DNA from: Phalacrocorax aristotelis
Taxonomy: Eukaryota > Chordata > Aves > Suliformes > Phalacrocoracidae
Assembly: GCF_949628215.1 (NCBI RefSeq)
Contig: NC_134279.1
Coordinates: 83,261,517 to 83,325,516, forward strand
DNA length: 64,000 nt
Reading direction: 5' to 3'
Under the pieces are notes generated by a model, which was not told the origin of the DNA, made no database searches, and worked only from the letters and a program-made list of their open reading frames with translations. The translations under genes and the position numbers were made by a program. Positions within the stretch are counted from its first letter, which is position 1; each line of letters opens with the position of its first letter. Below, in pieces: positions 1-14,400 of the stretch.

Positions 1-3000
1 TGTCTGCCTGCCTCCTCCACCTGTGCAGACACAGTCTATCCCAGGAAAGCTGCATAAATGCTTGGTTTAATCATTCTCCTCGGTCACATTTGAACCCGAT
101 CCCTTACCAGTCTGAATACTTCAGCTACTAATATTTGCTCAATGAATAGCTGAAATGTCCAGAGCAGACAACCTTTAAATGCAGAGCCGTCTATTGTGGT
201 TTTCTTCTGTGGCAGCATAAATTTCCTTTACTTTTGCCTGAGCTGTCTCTAGAAACCCCATAATAATCATGTTATTATCTCTTACTAACTGCTAAGGAAT
301 GTTGATGTAGGAAAGACCTGTGCTTTCTAGGCAGGTTAGACAGATTGTAAACCTTTATTTCCTTTTTCTGATCATTTGGCCTTGTCTTAATTCATCCGCT
401 CTTTGTTTGGCCTCCAGATGACTTCTGGGTTTGTTACATACGTCTGGGCCACGCTTTTTTTTTCTGGATGAAGTCACACATCTAAGCCATCCTGGGCTTT
501 TCTAGTTAGGAGTCATTCTTAAAGCTCAGAACATGTCCCCAGCCATGGGGTGCGCATGGGGGATCTGGTATTTAAAACTCATTTTTCTGGGTTGTGTTTT
601 TTCATCATTGAGGTATCTTTAGTTTTTGATAGTTTTAACTTCCATGTGGCAACATTTGCCTATTTACCTTGGAAAGTCTCTCATGGTCGCTTTGGGAAGA
701 GGTGGTATTTTAGACACTGGAGCAGAAAGTCCTCTGGACGGTTCATGGCCCCTCTGTGCTTGGCCATGGACCCTCCTTTGGCAAACCGCCTTCTCCAAAT
801 GTACCGAGCCACATTTCTTTTGAGGACTACCAGCCCCATCCCAGAATAAAGTCCTTTCACCTTGTGATCTTCCCATCCCTTTGAGCAACACCTTCCTTGG
901 GTCATCTCCAAAACACAACGCAGCTGGAACTTGTGACCCTCAGTGGGGTTGTGGGTCTGATAGAAACGCAATTGCTTCTGCTGGATCTGCTGTTGCAAAC
1001 CCCAGCACAGCTGGGCTCGCAGCTGAAAGTGTCCTGGGAGGGGTAGCTGGTCCTTAGATCATACCCACTGACTGCCCATCTCCCTCGTGTTTCCACCTTG
1101 CGTCTGGTTGTTAAACCCCCGGGCTGAAGTGCAGGCATTTTGCTGGTGTTAAATCCAGCCTCAGGAAAGTTTGGGAACTGACTCACCATGCGTGCTCTCC
1201 TGTCTGCAGGATCCAGAGTCACCCTGGCAGGGCGTCAGGGCTGAAGGAAAGAAACCGTTTCAAGTGGGACAGGGGAGGGAGGGGACGGGGGCTGTCTTCC
1301 CTCCTCCTCTACATGCAAGTGCCTTCCGATTCCAGGGAGGCAAGCCTGGAGCTTTCTCCCTTTTATGTGGAGTCCTGTAGAAAGGGAATTCCAAGGAAGG
1401 TGAGAAGCAGTTTTGTTTGTTTGCTCTGAGTTCCAACAAGCAGTTTGAAACCTGTTAGAGATGCATTTACACCTCCTTCACCTGTTGCCGTAAGCACCTT
1501 GCCATTACAGCTTTATAAAGAGTAGTAACAAGGCTTTGTTAGCAAGCACACGATGAACCCAGACAGAGTCACGATCGGCTCTGAGTGTAGATACACGAGG
1601 TATGTGACTTCAAGACCAGAGCTGCCTTGTGTCTGGCCAGCTTGGAAGGGGGCCAGAGGATCTCAATTTACATCCATTTATTCAAACTTGGCCATGGCTC
1701 ATCTCTCCCTAACTTGCTTGAGGTGAAACTAATTCTGTGAAGCTTCAGAGTAATTATTCCATGGGCTTCAGAAGGAATTGGCCTTTCATTTAAAAGAGAT
1801 TCGCGAAGAGCTTTGAACAATTGTCTTTTTAATTTTGGAGAATATTGGTTTTCCTTCGCTGTCTTTTTCACGTTTTGTTTTTTATTCCTCTGTCTTTTTG
1901 TCTTTCTGTAATTTCTTTTCTTTCCAAAGGTAAAATGGGCTGAGGAAGGGCTGCCCCAAACTGTCCTCTTTTCCCTTTTTGGTCTCACAGCAAACACTGG
2001 GAAATTAAAAAAAATGTACATTTTGGATAAAATGAATGTTCAGTGGGAGAGAGTGTGGATTTGGGGCAACAATGGCTTTCAAAGAAGCGTGAGCGATCGG
2101 TGTTCTGCATCTCGCACCATTTGGGAAGTTCAGAGTCTGTAGGAGATGGTGCATAGCTCCAGCCTCTGTAGGGACATTCCCAGGCAAAGCCTGCCTTGCA
2201 GTTGCCCCTGAAAGACTGACCCATCCACAGCTGCAGCATCTCTTGTTAGTATATTTAAGTCCAGGATTGATAGTCTCTGAGCCAAACGGTGGCAAGGGAG
2301 TCTCTCCCTCTCCTTCAGCGTGCTCAGAGGCAGCAATTTCTTAGAGTACCTTTTGTCAAAATGCCCGAGGAAGGATCTGCTCCACAGAGGCAATGCTGAA
2401 GGGAAGGTAAACCCTTGACAAAGTGTGTAACTGGCCTTAGGCTTTGTGGGGAGAAGGCTGTGTTCCCTCTTCCCCTCATGTTTGAACAATTGGCATGTAT
2501 TTCCAGTGGGGACAAATTTTAGAAAGGTAGCAAACTGAGTCATGCTAATCATCTGCAATTTGGGTGTTCTGCGTGTGTATGAACAGCTGGCCTCCAAATC
2601 CCTTTAGACTATATTAGGAGTTGAAGGTCACTGGCATGTCTTTAGGAAGGTAATTTCCCCTAACTTCTAATAAGGGCTTGAATATTTAGCTCTGACCTCC
2701 ATGTTACTGAAAACTACCATGTCCGTGTATGTGTGTTTCTTCTTCACCTCTTCCTGTGATGGTCTCATGAAGAATCACCAGCCTCGTGACAAAAATTACC
2801 TGGTTTATTTTCTTCAGAAGCAGTCCTGCCTAATAAAGGGAAAATCCTTTGATTTGAAATCCTCTGTCCTGAGGTGTCTTTTTCTTCTAACAATTTTTTC
2901 ACCTACTAGCTGCCCTTTATTAGGCCTGCCTCTCAATATAAAAGCATCCTGTGCGTAAATATTGTTCATACCCCCTCCAGTCCTTTGGGGCTTGACTTTC

Positions 3001-6000
3001 AGATTAGTCAGAAATCTGGCAGTGACACCCTGATGAACATAAGCAGTTCCAAAACCTTATTTTTTTTTAAACAAATACTCAATATACCTAAAAACTCCCC
3101 AAAGAGGATCAAAAAGAAAATTGTGACCTTCCCTTTGAAACCTGCATTTAGAGGCAGTTGCTCCTGCCTCCAATATTAGGAGCAAAAAAATATCCCAACC
3201 ATCATCCCAATCCATAAATCAGAGAGGATTTAGTTGGAGAGTAAACCCTATTTTGGGTGGGAATTTAATTTTCTATGGAAAACTTTAATATTAGCCAAAG
3301 AAAATCCTCTATAAAATATGGCACTGGTTTTCTTCAGGCTCCTATTTTCTCCTTGGGGCGAGGCGTTCAGCCAGGTCATCTTCCATAATGCATCGCTTAG
3401 CAAGGGGTAGAGGCATCGTACGAATTCCTGGTTGTTGAGCACTGACAGATGTAACCTGGTATGAACTTCCCCTTTGCTATATGAGGTAGACAGAAGTCTG
3501 GTTTCTGGTGTGTTTTTTTTTTTTAAAAAAAAGTCTTTTTTTTTTTTAAAGCTTTCATAGAGTCATAAGGTACATGATTCACATATAGAAAGGGAAGGAA
3601 ACCTGATCGTTCCTATCCAGGGTAAATAATTTTTTTCTTCCCGAGCTAAAAAAGAGAAAAATCTTTCAGCTCTTTTCTTCTGAAACCCGGGCAGCTTCTC
3701 TGGGTGCCTATATAGCAACGAAAACATCTGTTCTTTATGCGACTGGATCTGAAAACGGTGGGTGAGTTTGCTAGATGGAAGTGAAATGAAAGAAAGTAGG
3801 TTGTGTCCCTGCTCTCAACCCCTCCTGGCAACATCCATGCATTTGAAACCCACAGGCTGAAAACCACGTTTGTAACTTATCCTTTTCTGAGCTATTTTAG
3901 TAGCTAACGTTATTAGTGTTAGTATAATTAGAGGCATTCCAGCTCGGTAATGGATTCCATTCTGGGAGACATGAGTTTGCTTAGCCCTGGGCTTCAGTCA
4001 GCTAGAGTTTCCCAAATTGAATGGAAGCTGAAGATCCAAACTTCCTTGGGGTGAAGAATTTTATTTGTGTTCCAAAGCCTTGTCTATCCCAATTTCCCTT
4101 CAGGGCTTCCACCATTTCTGACACTGGTACAGCCGCTCAGCTTGCAGCACCATCGTGGACCTTACGGCTCGTAGCCCTGCTTGGTAGGACCGTGGCCGTT
4201 GGAGATGACCAGATGCCATGATGGTGGCTGACAGGGTGATCTCTGCTAGAGAGCCTGTAGTTTCTTGCTGCAGGAACAGTGAGGTCCTGGAGCAAAAAGG
4301 AGTCTGATGTGGGCAAAGCACAGCTGTGGTCTGCTCCCTCCTGCCTTGGTGGTGGACTGACTCAGTCTGATCCTAGCAAAGCTTCATCTTCTGCAAGGGT
4401 TTATAAGCAGGGAGGCTCTGATGGTTTTATTTAGCGTTGTTTTGCCCAGGCAAAGCTTCCCTCCCGTTCATGCTGGTGGGGGCTCTGGGGTGCTGAGTTA
4501 CCCCTCTACTTGTGAGGCCAGCACCGAAGGAGTTGAATTAGGATCAGTCTGCTGGTGCTGGGGGCTTTGTGTGCAGCCCCTGGGAATGGAGCAGGGCTGC
4601 TAGCAGTGCAGTCTCCCAGCTGGAGACAGCTTCACCAGCTTGGAGGGAGATATTTTTTTTCTTCCTAGCTCACAGCGCTGCCAAGCAGAAGGTAAAGTCA
4701 TGAGAAGAATTGGAGGGGGTAAGCAGGGTGGGAGGGAGCTCTGCCTCTAACCAATTCCACCTGTTCCTGCGCACACAGACTTGCTCTAATTTCTGGCCAT
4801 CTGTATTTTTACTTTACGCTCTGCCTCAGAGTCTCCTCTGAAAGGTTTTTTAAATTACTTTCCCAGCCTCCTCCTTGCAGAGAGAGCAGCTGATTAGTGG
4901 CTCCCCCTATTTAATTTTCCTATCTAGATTAATTATTTCTCTTGATGGTCTATTTATCAGGCTAGTTTCCCTTCTGGGCTGTTTTGCTCTGTGATGCTTT
5001 TCCAAAGAGGGGAGAAAGGGTAAATAAAAACCAGACAAGCAAAGTAGATGCAACTCCATCTACATTGTTTCTTATTAAAATGAATACTAAATTCTTGGGC
5101 CACCCCTCTCCACAAAGGACCCCATCTCCCCCTTAATTTGGAAGATTTCTTACCTGTCCATTGGCCATTGACTGTGTTTCTACGTAGCTGGGCATTCAGC
5201 GCTGCATTACCTGCCCTGCATTCCAGTACTCTACAGGTTTTTGGTTCTGCTGAAATATCTGGTCTCGGAGACTTAAGCCATGCTCCTGTGGTGTTCACCG
5301 AGCCTCAAGCCCACCAGACAGATGAGCTCTCACAACAAAGCAGGGTCCCTACTGCGGGCTTCCTACCTAGAGAGCAGGGCGTTGTTCAGAGATTGACAGG
5401 ATGCTTCAGGCTCTCCCTTCCCAAGGTATATCTAGGGACTGAACTACCCAAACAGCCTCTTCTTTCCTTAAAAACTTTGTAACTTTATGGATACACGCAC
5501 CCAAGTGGAAGATTTTGCACCCAGTGATTGAACAATGGTCCTGGGATGTGGCAGTCAGGTTTAACGCACCGGTCCTGTTTGGGAAGAATGGGGTCTAAAA
5601 ATGGGTCTCTTGCTCCCTAGGTGAGTCTGATGTCTCACAGAGCCCAGATGTCAAGGTAATTTTCTGTGTTGTGAAGAGCCAAACTCATGGAGGAAGCTAT
5701 TGAGTCCTACAGGCCATAGGTTCCTTCGTCTGGCCTGTAATGTGGATCCCAGTGCCTCGTTTAGTAAAGCGAAAGCCTTTCTCCCTGTTCATAACACTTC
5801 CTAACTTCATGGCTCCCTGCAGTCCAGTTTGCAGATGCCAGCATTTTTTCACGCATCATTTATATTGTTGAGATGAGGGCTCTAAGGCTGGGAATTGCCC
5901 TGGCTGCTGGGGATCCATGGCACCACCCCTGGTGTGGCCAGGCAGGGAGCGCTCAGCATTTCTGAAAGGTGCCTCCACTTGTATTTGGGGGGAACCAGAG

Positions 6001-7384
6001 GATACCCAGATTGGGTGGGTCTACACAGCACAAGGAGCTCCCTGTGCTAGCCTTGGGTGAGAGTGGGTGTCACAAATAGCATAGGCAGAGTGGACAGGAA
6101 TCTCCAGGAGCAATGTGAGATGCTTTCAGAGACCATTTGCCTTTAGATTATATTCCTAGTGCTCCATAGACAGTTTAGGGCAGGGGTTGGGATGGAAAGA
6201 CTCTAACTGCTCAGACAACATTTAGCCATATGAGCAAGAACTTATCCAAAGTGCTCAGTCACCCGTTAGACTCACTCCATTTTCTCAGGACCGTGCCAGT
6301 GGGCAGCTGTCTTCCAGTCCCTTCAGCAAGTGATGAGGCAGGGCTAGTGATGAAGCTTTGCTTTCCCCTAGAGCACGTCCATGCTGGGAAGAAGCTGAAG
6401 GTTTCTAGGAGTAAACCTAGAATGCATGGTTTTGTGAAGTACCTTTTCCTGAACTCTTCCAAACTTTGGGGTGTGCTCATGTGGAACAAGTTATTTTAAT
6501 TCTAGTGACCCCAAACTATGTGCCGTCCAACCTCAGTGTTTATTATTGACTTCCTTTTTCAAGGGGATTGGAATTGGGATCGCCTAAAGGGGCAGTCTTA
6601 GAGCAGCCATTGGGTCCGTCCTAAGTCTCGGACAGGAGAGCCCCAGGGATGCAACTCATCTGTTGTAATTTTGGTTCATTCTACTCCATGGGCAGATGGT
6701 GCAGTAAAAGTCTTCTTAAATCTGTTCAGAGGCAAATGCCTCAAGACTACAGAATTTCAGCATCGCTTGTTCAACTTTCTTTATAATGTATCATATGATG
6801 CATGTAAATATCTAGTTCTGCCTTTGATGACCTGGGCAAATTAATGCCATAGGTTGTATGTTGCTGTTGCACTTGGACTTCAATCCTCTTAACAACATAA
6901 TTTTTCAGTATTTTAATAATTTCTCATTTCCTGACACGCTGGAGAGGAAACATATTTTGTGCTTCTGGCTTACAAAGTATGGAAAGCTGATGATTTTACG
7001 AAGGTTTGTTATACTTCTTTGCAGTTAGCAGGCCCATTCATCTTAATTTCTTTTTGTATGAAGGTCCCAGCAGGCCAGTAACTCCTGTCACTTGTCTCTC
7101 ATGCTCTTTCAAGGCAGAGTGACTGCAGCAAAGGCAGTATTAATGGACACAATGGCAATATTATCTCCTTCATCTCTCTTTCTACCTGATGTACCATTTG
7201 GCTTGGGTTTTGGTTTTAATTTACTACAGCTAACAGTACCAAGAAAATAGGAGGTAGTTCCCCATGCTGCCAGTAGTTAGGCTGGAGAATGCCTTTCAGT
7301 AGGATGGTGTGTGTGGCTTAAAGTTTACCTGGGTTCATAAAGCAACTGGACAAACTCATGGCGGAGATGTTCACAAGGGATGTC
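1..7384. other. Unique non-coding DNA, no gene seen
   Basis: No ORF here shows a recognisable domain, and none has the length or composition of a real exon that I can defend. Only T-runs and the cluster at 3510-3552 stand out. It could be intronic or intergenic. Confidence 0.6.
3510..3552. repeat. T-run, A-run, T-run cluster
   Basis: T(13) is followed by A(8) and then T(12) within 43 bp. The A and T runs could pair as a hairpin. Confidence 0.8.
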
Positions 7385-7500
7385 TCCATCCTTGGAGGAG
7401 TTCAAGGCTCAAACGTACAAGTCCTGAGCAACCTGATCTAATTAGACCTGCTTTGAGCAGGGGTTGGACTGCGTGACCTAAAGACACCTGCAAGAGCATG
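7385..7500 (+). mobile_element. CR1 LINE relic
   Basis: Weak plus-strand match to the CR1 segment before the 3' end: GGAGGAGTTCAAGGCTC, CCTGAGCAACCTGATCT and GAGCAGGGGTTGGACT. The terminal octamers are not recognisable. Confidence 0.6.
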
Positions 7501-8466
7501 CTGTTGTTGTAGGATGATGGCAAAGTATTCTGGAGAGTATTGTTCCAAGATTGAGCCTGGTTTTATAGCTTCTCCTCCCCAGTTCCTTGGTTCTTGACTA
7601 GTGTCTGAGACAGGGCACAGTATGAGAGAGTCCCATGGTAGACTCAGTTTGTTTTGTCTCTTTTTATTATTCTGGAATTGTAAATCACAAATGTTGCTGG
7701 TTGTCAAAAAGTTTGTTCCATTAAATTCATGACCAGGATAATTTATTTAAACCAGATCTCTTTTGTATGATTAAGCATGTATTTTTAATCATACACACTG
7801 CAGCACAGTTCCTTTGAGATCTCTTATGTTTTTATCTTTTTATTCCTGTCTTTGGGGCAATATGTGGAGATCTTTGTCCTCTTCCAGAGCTGTCTAAGGC
7901 AGCCAAACCCAATTCCCTGTTGAAATAAAGAAGTGGCTACTTACATTTTCTAAAGTTTGTCTTTGTTTTCCCAACAGTACCTCATTTTTCGGTTCCTTCT
8001 TTGGAAAGGTGGGAAAAGATGGCAGCAAGTGGCTTTTTGCTCTATCTGGGGTGTGAAAAATCACCCTCAGATAATTAGGCTTATCTCTAAATATGCTAAA
8101 TTTATGGCCATGGCAATCTCTTCCTGGAATGAAGTCCAGCTTCTGGAAACATCCTGTTGAACATGCTGCTGTCTATAACTCTCTTTCCAGAGGCGGATGT
8201 TTAGACTGCTGGGTAATGAAGGAAAGGGCTACGTTAGAGATGAGTCAAGTGACAGTGTATGGAGAAGCTTAGGTCTGAACTCCATGACATATGCTCTGTT
8301 TCCTTTTTCTGTTCCCTAGTCAGACTGGAAAATGGTAGGGCTTGAAGGGAGATTACTCAATATGCACAGCCAGCTCTTCAGCCACAAGCTAACTTTTCTT
8401 TTCAGCCTGCAAAGGAATGCCAAACTGGCACTTGGCCTGGTCATTAAAGACATTAGAAATTAGGAT

Positions 8467-8833
8467 TCATAAGCTCATAGAACAATTCAGGTTGGAAAGC
8501 ACATCTGGAGGTCATCTAGCCCAAAGCCTGGCCCGAACCAGGCCTAATAGATCAGGTTGCTCTGGGGGTTTTCCAGTTTGGTCCTGAACACCTTCAAAGA
8601 TGGAGTTGGCCCCACTTCCCTGAAAGTGTTCCAGCATTTGACAACTGTCATGGTAAAACCAAAGAAGTCCTTAAATCTAATCAGAGCGTCCCATTTTTTA
8701 ACATGTGTCTGTTGCCTCTTGTCCTATCACCGTGAACCTCCAAGATGTCTGACTCTACGTTTTGTGTGTCCTCCAATAAGGTAGCTGGTGACACCAGTAA
8801 GGTCTTGCCTGTTCCTTTCCTGCTCAAAGCTGT
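8467..8833 (-). mobile_element. CR1 LINE fragment, older copy
   Basis: Degenerate CR1 3' region on the minus strand, from a CATAAGCTCATAGAAC-type end through the familiar GGAGGTCATCTAGCCC and CCTTGTCCTATCAC blocks. It has more mismatches to the CR1 pattern than its neighbour. It ends where the next copy's octamers start. Confidence 0.85.
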
Positions 8834-9383
8834 CCATAGAATCATAGAATGATTTGGGTTGGAAGGGACATTTAAAGATTATCTAGTGTCCCTGCCGTGG
8901 GCAGAGACATCTTCCACTCAGTCAGGTTGCTCAAAGCCCTGTCCAACCTGACCTTGAACACTTCCAGGGATGGGCATCCATAGCTTCTCTGGGCAACCTG
9001 GGCCAGTGCCTCACCACCCTCGTAGCAAAGAATTTCTTCCACATATCCAATCCCTAAATCTACCTCTTTAAGCTTAAAACTGTTACCCCTTGTCCTACCA
9101 CTACATTTCTAAGACCTCTTTAAGTAATGAAAGGCTGCAATAAGGTCTCCCAGGAGCAGACCTGGTTCTCTCAACCTCTCCTCATAGGGCAAATGCTCCA
9201 GACCTCCAACCATCTTGGGGCCCCCACTGACCTCTCTCCATGATCTCCATGTCCTTCTTGCACTGGGGAGTCCCACTCCAGACATGGTCCTCCACCTGTG
9301 GTCTCACAAGTGCCAAATGGAGGGGAAGGGTTATGTCCTCAGACCTGCGGCTGTACTCTTGCTAATCCAGCCCAGGATGCAGA
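8834..9383 (-). mobile_element. CR1 LINE fragment, younger copy abutting an older one
   Basis: Starts with two copies of the 3' octamer (CATAGAATCATAGAAT near 8836) and runs about 550 bp through the CR1 3' UTR into the end of the ORF2 region, all on the minus strand. Its direct abutment on another CR1 of the same orientation suggests insertion into or beside the older copy. Confidence 0.9.
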
Positions 9384-11349
9384 TCCTATGGGAACAGGTT
9401 AGGAATTCACACCAAATGGATTTGGCTTCAATAAATAAGTGTTCTGTCTATAGCGATTTAAGGAATAAACTGTTTGGGTAGGCAGTTTTACCATTGATTA
9501 TCTCCACTGTAACATGCACACAAACTGAGATTCAGAAAATCTTGAGGCAGCTTTGGATTCTTTGGAAAGTAAAGAAACCTCTGCCTTTTCCTCGTGATGT
9601 GAACAATACTTGCCTGCCCTTTTCCCTTGGTCTACTGAGATTTTGAGTCTTTAGAGCAGGACCGTAAGACCAGGAGTCCTGATGCAGCCTGGGGAATCCA
9701 CGATGCGAACGTGACCAAAGGCATGGGTAGAAGGGTTTCCACCGGGACGTCTCGGGCCGTTGCCTGCAGTACAGGCAGCTGGAGCTGTTCATTCGTGTGA
9801 CACACAAAGACGTGGCTGCTGTAGCAGCCTGTATACAGAGAAGAGTCTGAAATCACGGATTCGCACTCACAAAATGTGAATCAGCCTGAACCTTCCTGGA
9901 GAAAGAGTAAACTTTTTGTTTAGCCATTAAAAAAAAAAAAATCCAACAACCTCTTTTGTTCCGGAAACCTCTGGGCATATTAAGCGAAACCAGATACTTG
10001 AGGGTGGGGGTGTTGGGGGAGAGAGACGCATACAGGAAAGCAATCAAAATCTACTGGAGGAATTTCTCCTTTCTGGAAGAACATAAACCAGTAACAGAAT
10101 GTAAACAACCCGCCATATGTAACTTGTAAATCAGAAGTAAAAGGAACGAGTTCCCAGCAGGCCATTGTGAACGGTTGGCTGTTGAGTCTTTTTATTTTTG
10201 TTCTTCTTGTTTGATTTAATTTTAAATTTGTCATTCTTTTCCCTCCTCTTCCTGCTCCCCCAAGATGAACCACAAGCTGAACACTTAAAGCCTGGCCTCC
10301 TAAGTGGTGCCTGAAATAGTCACAGCGTATTAATTTTGCAGCGGCTGAAGCGTAGGGTTTAACAAGGTCTGACAATGGTTCCTTCTGAAATCATGCCAAG
10401 AGCATTAGTTGTTTGGGACAAGGCTGAATTCTCTTCCCAAATTAATCAGTCACCTGTGATAGATGGTGTACGAGCTGGGCAGTTCATTTCTTGTTTAATT
10501 AGACTGCAAGGAGTGGCACTGTTGGAAAGGAGAGCGATATCTCTTTTTAAAGAGTCTTGGGAGTATATGTTTTGCAGCTTGAAAATAGCTTTGGTCTTTA
10601 ACAAACACAAAGCCACTCTATTTAGACTTTAGAAGACCTCCTTTCCCCCCAAATCCTTTTTCTGAGGAGAAAAAAAAATAGGCACAAGGTTTTTAAAAGC
10701 AAGTAGAAGTCTGACAGAGTAATCCATGAAGCTGTTTCTCTTGTGGTGAGAAGTGGACTCCAGGGGATGGAAAAGGCCAAGTTTGATGCCCTTTACCAAA
10801 ATATCCACCTGCTCCTTCTCGATTTACAGCCACATCGACTGTATGCAGCCTGGACTTGAGCTTGGAGCCGATCCCTGGGAGGCAGGATGGGTTTCACTGT
10901 GAAAGGTGGATCTATCCAAGAAACGTGTTTTGTCCTACAATGCATGTTTATGTTTTGTACATTTATGAAAAACAAGGAATTTCCAGAAAAATTAAAAAAA
11001 AAAGTTGTTTTGTTGCAAAATATCAGATATAGTTTTTTTTTTCTAGCACCGTAACGCATAATGCAAATTAATAGCAATGAAACAAGAGCAAAGTTTTCAC
11101 TTTTAAATGTCTACAAAAGCAAATTGAATGCATAAATGCAGTGTCCTGAAGACAAAGGCTAAAAGAGATAATTTCTTTTTTACTTCTTTCCTGTGTTAAA
11201 ATGAACAAAGCCCTCTCATTGTTTGTTGTGAAACTGGGGGAACGGAGAGGCAAACCCAGCCTCTGGAACATTTAGGGACTTCACCTCATATCCATTTCAA
11301 AGACACCTCCCTGTAGCTGAGCTTGCAAATAGAGTTTAGCTGGGGAACC

Positions 11350-11480
11350 TGGCTCATTTGCATGATTTCATCTCTCCCCCTAAAATATGGGCGTTTGTAG
11401 TAATTTGTTAAAATAGCGATTAGCACCGATGCTTTCCGGTATCAGCCGCTGCGCTGTCAATGAGATGGTTACAGCTTCGG
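11350..11480. promoter_or_regulatory. Possible non-coding regulatory element with POU octamer
   Basis: Contains an exact ATTTGCAT octamer at 11356-11363, then TTGTTAAAATAGCGATTAGC-type AT/homeobox-like sequence and a compact complex block to about 11480. There is no repeat and no ORF. This is a guess based on texture and one motif. Confidence 0.25.
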
Positions 11481-14400
11481 AAATCTCCCCACCCACTGCT
11501 GCGTGTTTGGGATCACTAGCTGCTCAAGGCAAGTCTTAAACTTCAAGCAGATTTGTAAAGACTTTCTCAGAGCTTTCTCTGCCCTTATCATGACAACTCC
11601 AATATACCGTGTTCCTGACAAGATTGCGCATGAGATTAAAGGCGGGGTGGGAAGCAGGATGGCGAGGGGCTCGTCAGACTCACCTCGTTTAAAGCTAGAA
11701 AGGTCATTTACCTTTTGGGCTGCTGGAGGTAGCGGACCGTGACAGGCTGCCGATGAAATCCAAGAGCGTGCTTATGCCGTTCTCCCCATCCAAACGAGCT
11801 GTTTGAACGGCAGAGACAAGAGAAATTGGGCATCTTCCTTGCTTGTCATGAAGATGGAGCCACTGGGGGCTGCTTCAGGGCCTATGGCAGCAGCATTGCT
11901 CTTGCCCAGTGCCGTGGGACTGAGCAGGCTTGAAAGGCAGAAGTTTTTTGAGGTGTGCAGGAACAGGAGCTGAGAGGCTGCGGCCCAGCTGGGACCACTG
12001 TCCTGTGGTGGTGACATGCAGCAACTCTTCCTCTCTGTCTTGCCCTTACGGACAGTTTTGGTCCTGCAGGAGGTCCCCCAGGTGATGGTCGCAGTGACGA
12101 GGGACTGTGTGAGTATCACATGCCTGTACCAGGGCTGGCAGCAAACCCAGAGAGGGGTTAAGGGCTTAGACAACGTTGGGACTCTGCTGGGTGTGGGGTT
12201 GGAGCTCAGACCACGGAGCCTGGACTCCTGCCCTTATCACTCAGGTCTTTGGTGTTGCTCTGTGCTGAGCAGCACGTGGAACCACAGGGAGCAGGAGAGG
12301 CAGGCAGTGGGGGTAAGCCGGTGCTGCTGCCTGTGAAGATCAGGACGTGCATCTTCAGAACGAGGCATGACACTCCCCAGGCTCCAGTAACTCTGCCCAG
12401 GAGCTCCGAAATACACGACAGCAGATGTGACACTGTAGCTACGCTAAGGCTAGAGGACGTGAATCCTGCCCAAGCCCAAAAAAACCCAGGCTATTACTGG
12501 TCTGGACCTTGTTGCTGAGATGTGTTTTGCAAGTCTTGTGGGAAGCATCGGCTCTTGCTGACATTTCTGCTTTGCTGGTGCCTGTTCTGTCCCTGGTGTC
12601 AGCGTGGGGACAGTGTCCTCTTCGCACAGCTCTGGGCAGAGGCCTGTGCACAGCTGGTGCTCAGGAGCTTTCACAAAAGCAAACATGATTTGGAAAGGTT
12701 TGTACTAGAAAAGTGAGAAAACAGAAGAGGAAAGTGGTCGTTCAACTAAACATCACAAATGTGAAAATTAGGGGGGTTTTTTGGAAGTAATTTAGGGTCT
12801 ATATTTAGAGAAACCCTATTATCCAATACATTTTTAGCTTAAAAACACCATCGGAACTATTTCTGTTTGAAGTAAACTGTTTCCTTTAAGAAATATAATT
12901 TTTTTTTCTTTTTTTTTCTTTTTTTTAAATGGGAGACTAAAGCAATATAATCACAGCAATTTTCTGAAATGATTTGAACTTGAAGAACTATTTCAATAAA
13001 CTTGAATCAGCTGTTTTTAGCCAAAAGTTGAGCTGAAACACATGACCTGACCCTGACAAGAAGCATTATGAAAGTTCAGACCTAACTCAAAGCTTGGCCA
13101 ATACAGCAATATAACCAATAAGGAGAAGACTCTGGGTAAGAGGTAGTGTGGAAATGCGTGTTTCCTTCTTGCGTGTCGCTCACGCAGATGCTGCGTAACC
13201 CGTTACTCAGACAAGCATTTTCCAGACCACCGGGGTCTGCCTGTGATCCAGCACTATCTCTTACAATTATCTAGAGGAAAATATAAAGTTCCTGGTAAAG
13301 TCTTCCAGATGGTGCAATCCTGGCAGAGAGGTCAAGTATGGACAGGACAGTTATACGAGGTGATTGTGATGACTTGGTAGGAAATCTTCTCTTGATCGTG
13401 TTAATGCAGCCAAGGGCAAGTTTACACTTCTAAAGAATTTACGAAAGGAGACGGCGTCTTGGAAGGCAACGGCTCTGGGAAGGCTTGGGATTAACAGCAG
13501 ATAACAAACTGCTTGTATACAAATTATTGTAAACAGCAGGAAATCTGTCAACTGTCCGCTATGCCTGTGGTGGCTGGACAACCGGTGAGGACAAAGCGAG
13601 TGGCAAAGGAAACCTAAGGTGAATGAGGGGATGAGCTTTTGAGCTGGAAGGACAGTTAAGTCCTGGGACAGACTGTCGGTGGGTGGGGATGGGAATCTTC
13701 ATCCTGAAGGACTGTGATATCTTGCAGGAACAAATTGTCCTGCAAGCTGTTGGCTGAGCTTTCCTGGATCCTTGGGGCTTGGAGCTGGGGGGCTTTGCTT
13801 TCTGTGAAGGGTGAGCTCTTTGGCTTGGAAGGCTTTCCTTGTCCCTGTAGAAATGAAAGGTGTAGTGGGTGTTCTTGTCTGAAAACCAGCGTAGCTGACT
13901 GAAATGTTATGGTAAAATTTGCCAGAGAGGTTGGGAATACCATAGGATTCCTGTTCTTACTGGAAAACTGAGAGTTTTCTACAGTATCTTTTTTTTTTTT
14001 TGTTTTAGGAACTTTTTTTCTTGGGATACTCAAAATATCCAGGTGTTCTTTTTTCCACTGCATTCTATAAAATGTTTAAATGTGTCTTGCTTTCTCTTCC
14101 TTTGCTGAAAGTAGGAAGCCTTTTTGTCTATGACTGTGCCAGTAAATTAGATGTGCCTGGGACTTTCCTTTGGCCTTGAAGCTGTTGGGTACAGGGCAGC
14201 TTATGTCCTTGCTATTGCGCTTTCTTGTCCTCTGAAACAGTGTGGCTGCATCCCGACTCGCTGTTGGGGATGGTCCCTGGCTCAGGCCAACTCCTGGTCA
14301 GGCATTGTTTGCAAAAGCATCATTTGGCCTGGCCCAAAACTGTGCCAGGGGCTGCTGTAGAGGCATAACAGTATTGATGGTGGTGTTCCTGTGCCTGGAA

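Noticed and set aside
9215-9481. 88-codon plus-strand frame
   Set aside because: Antisense of CR1.
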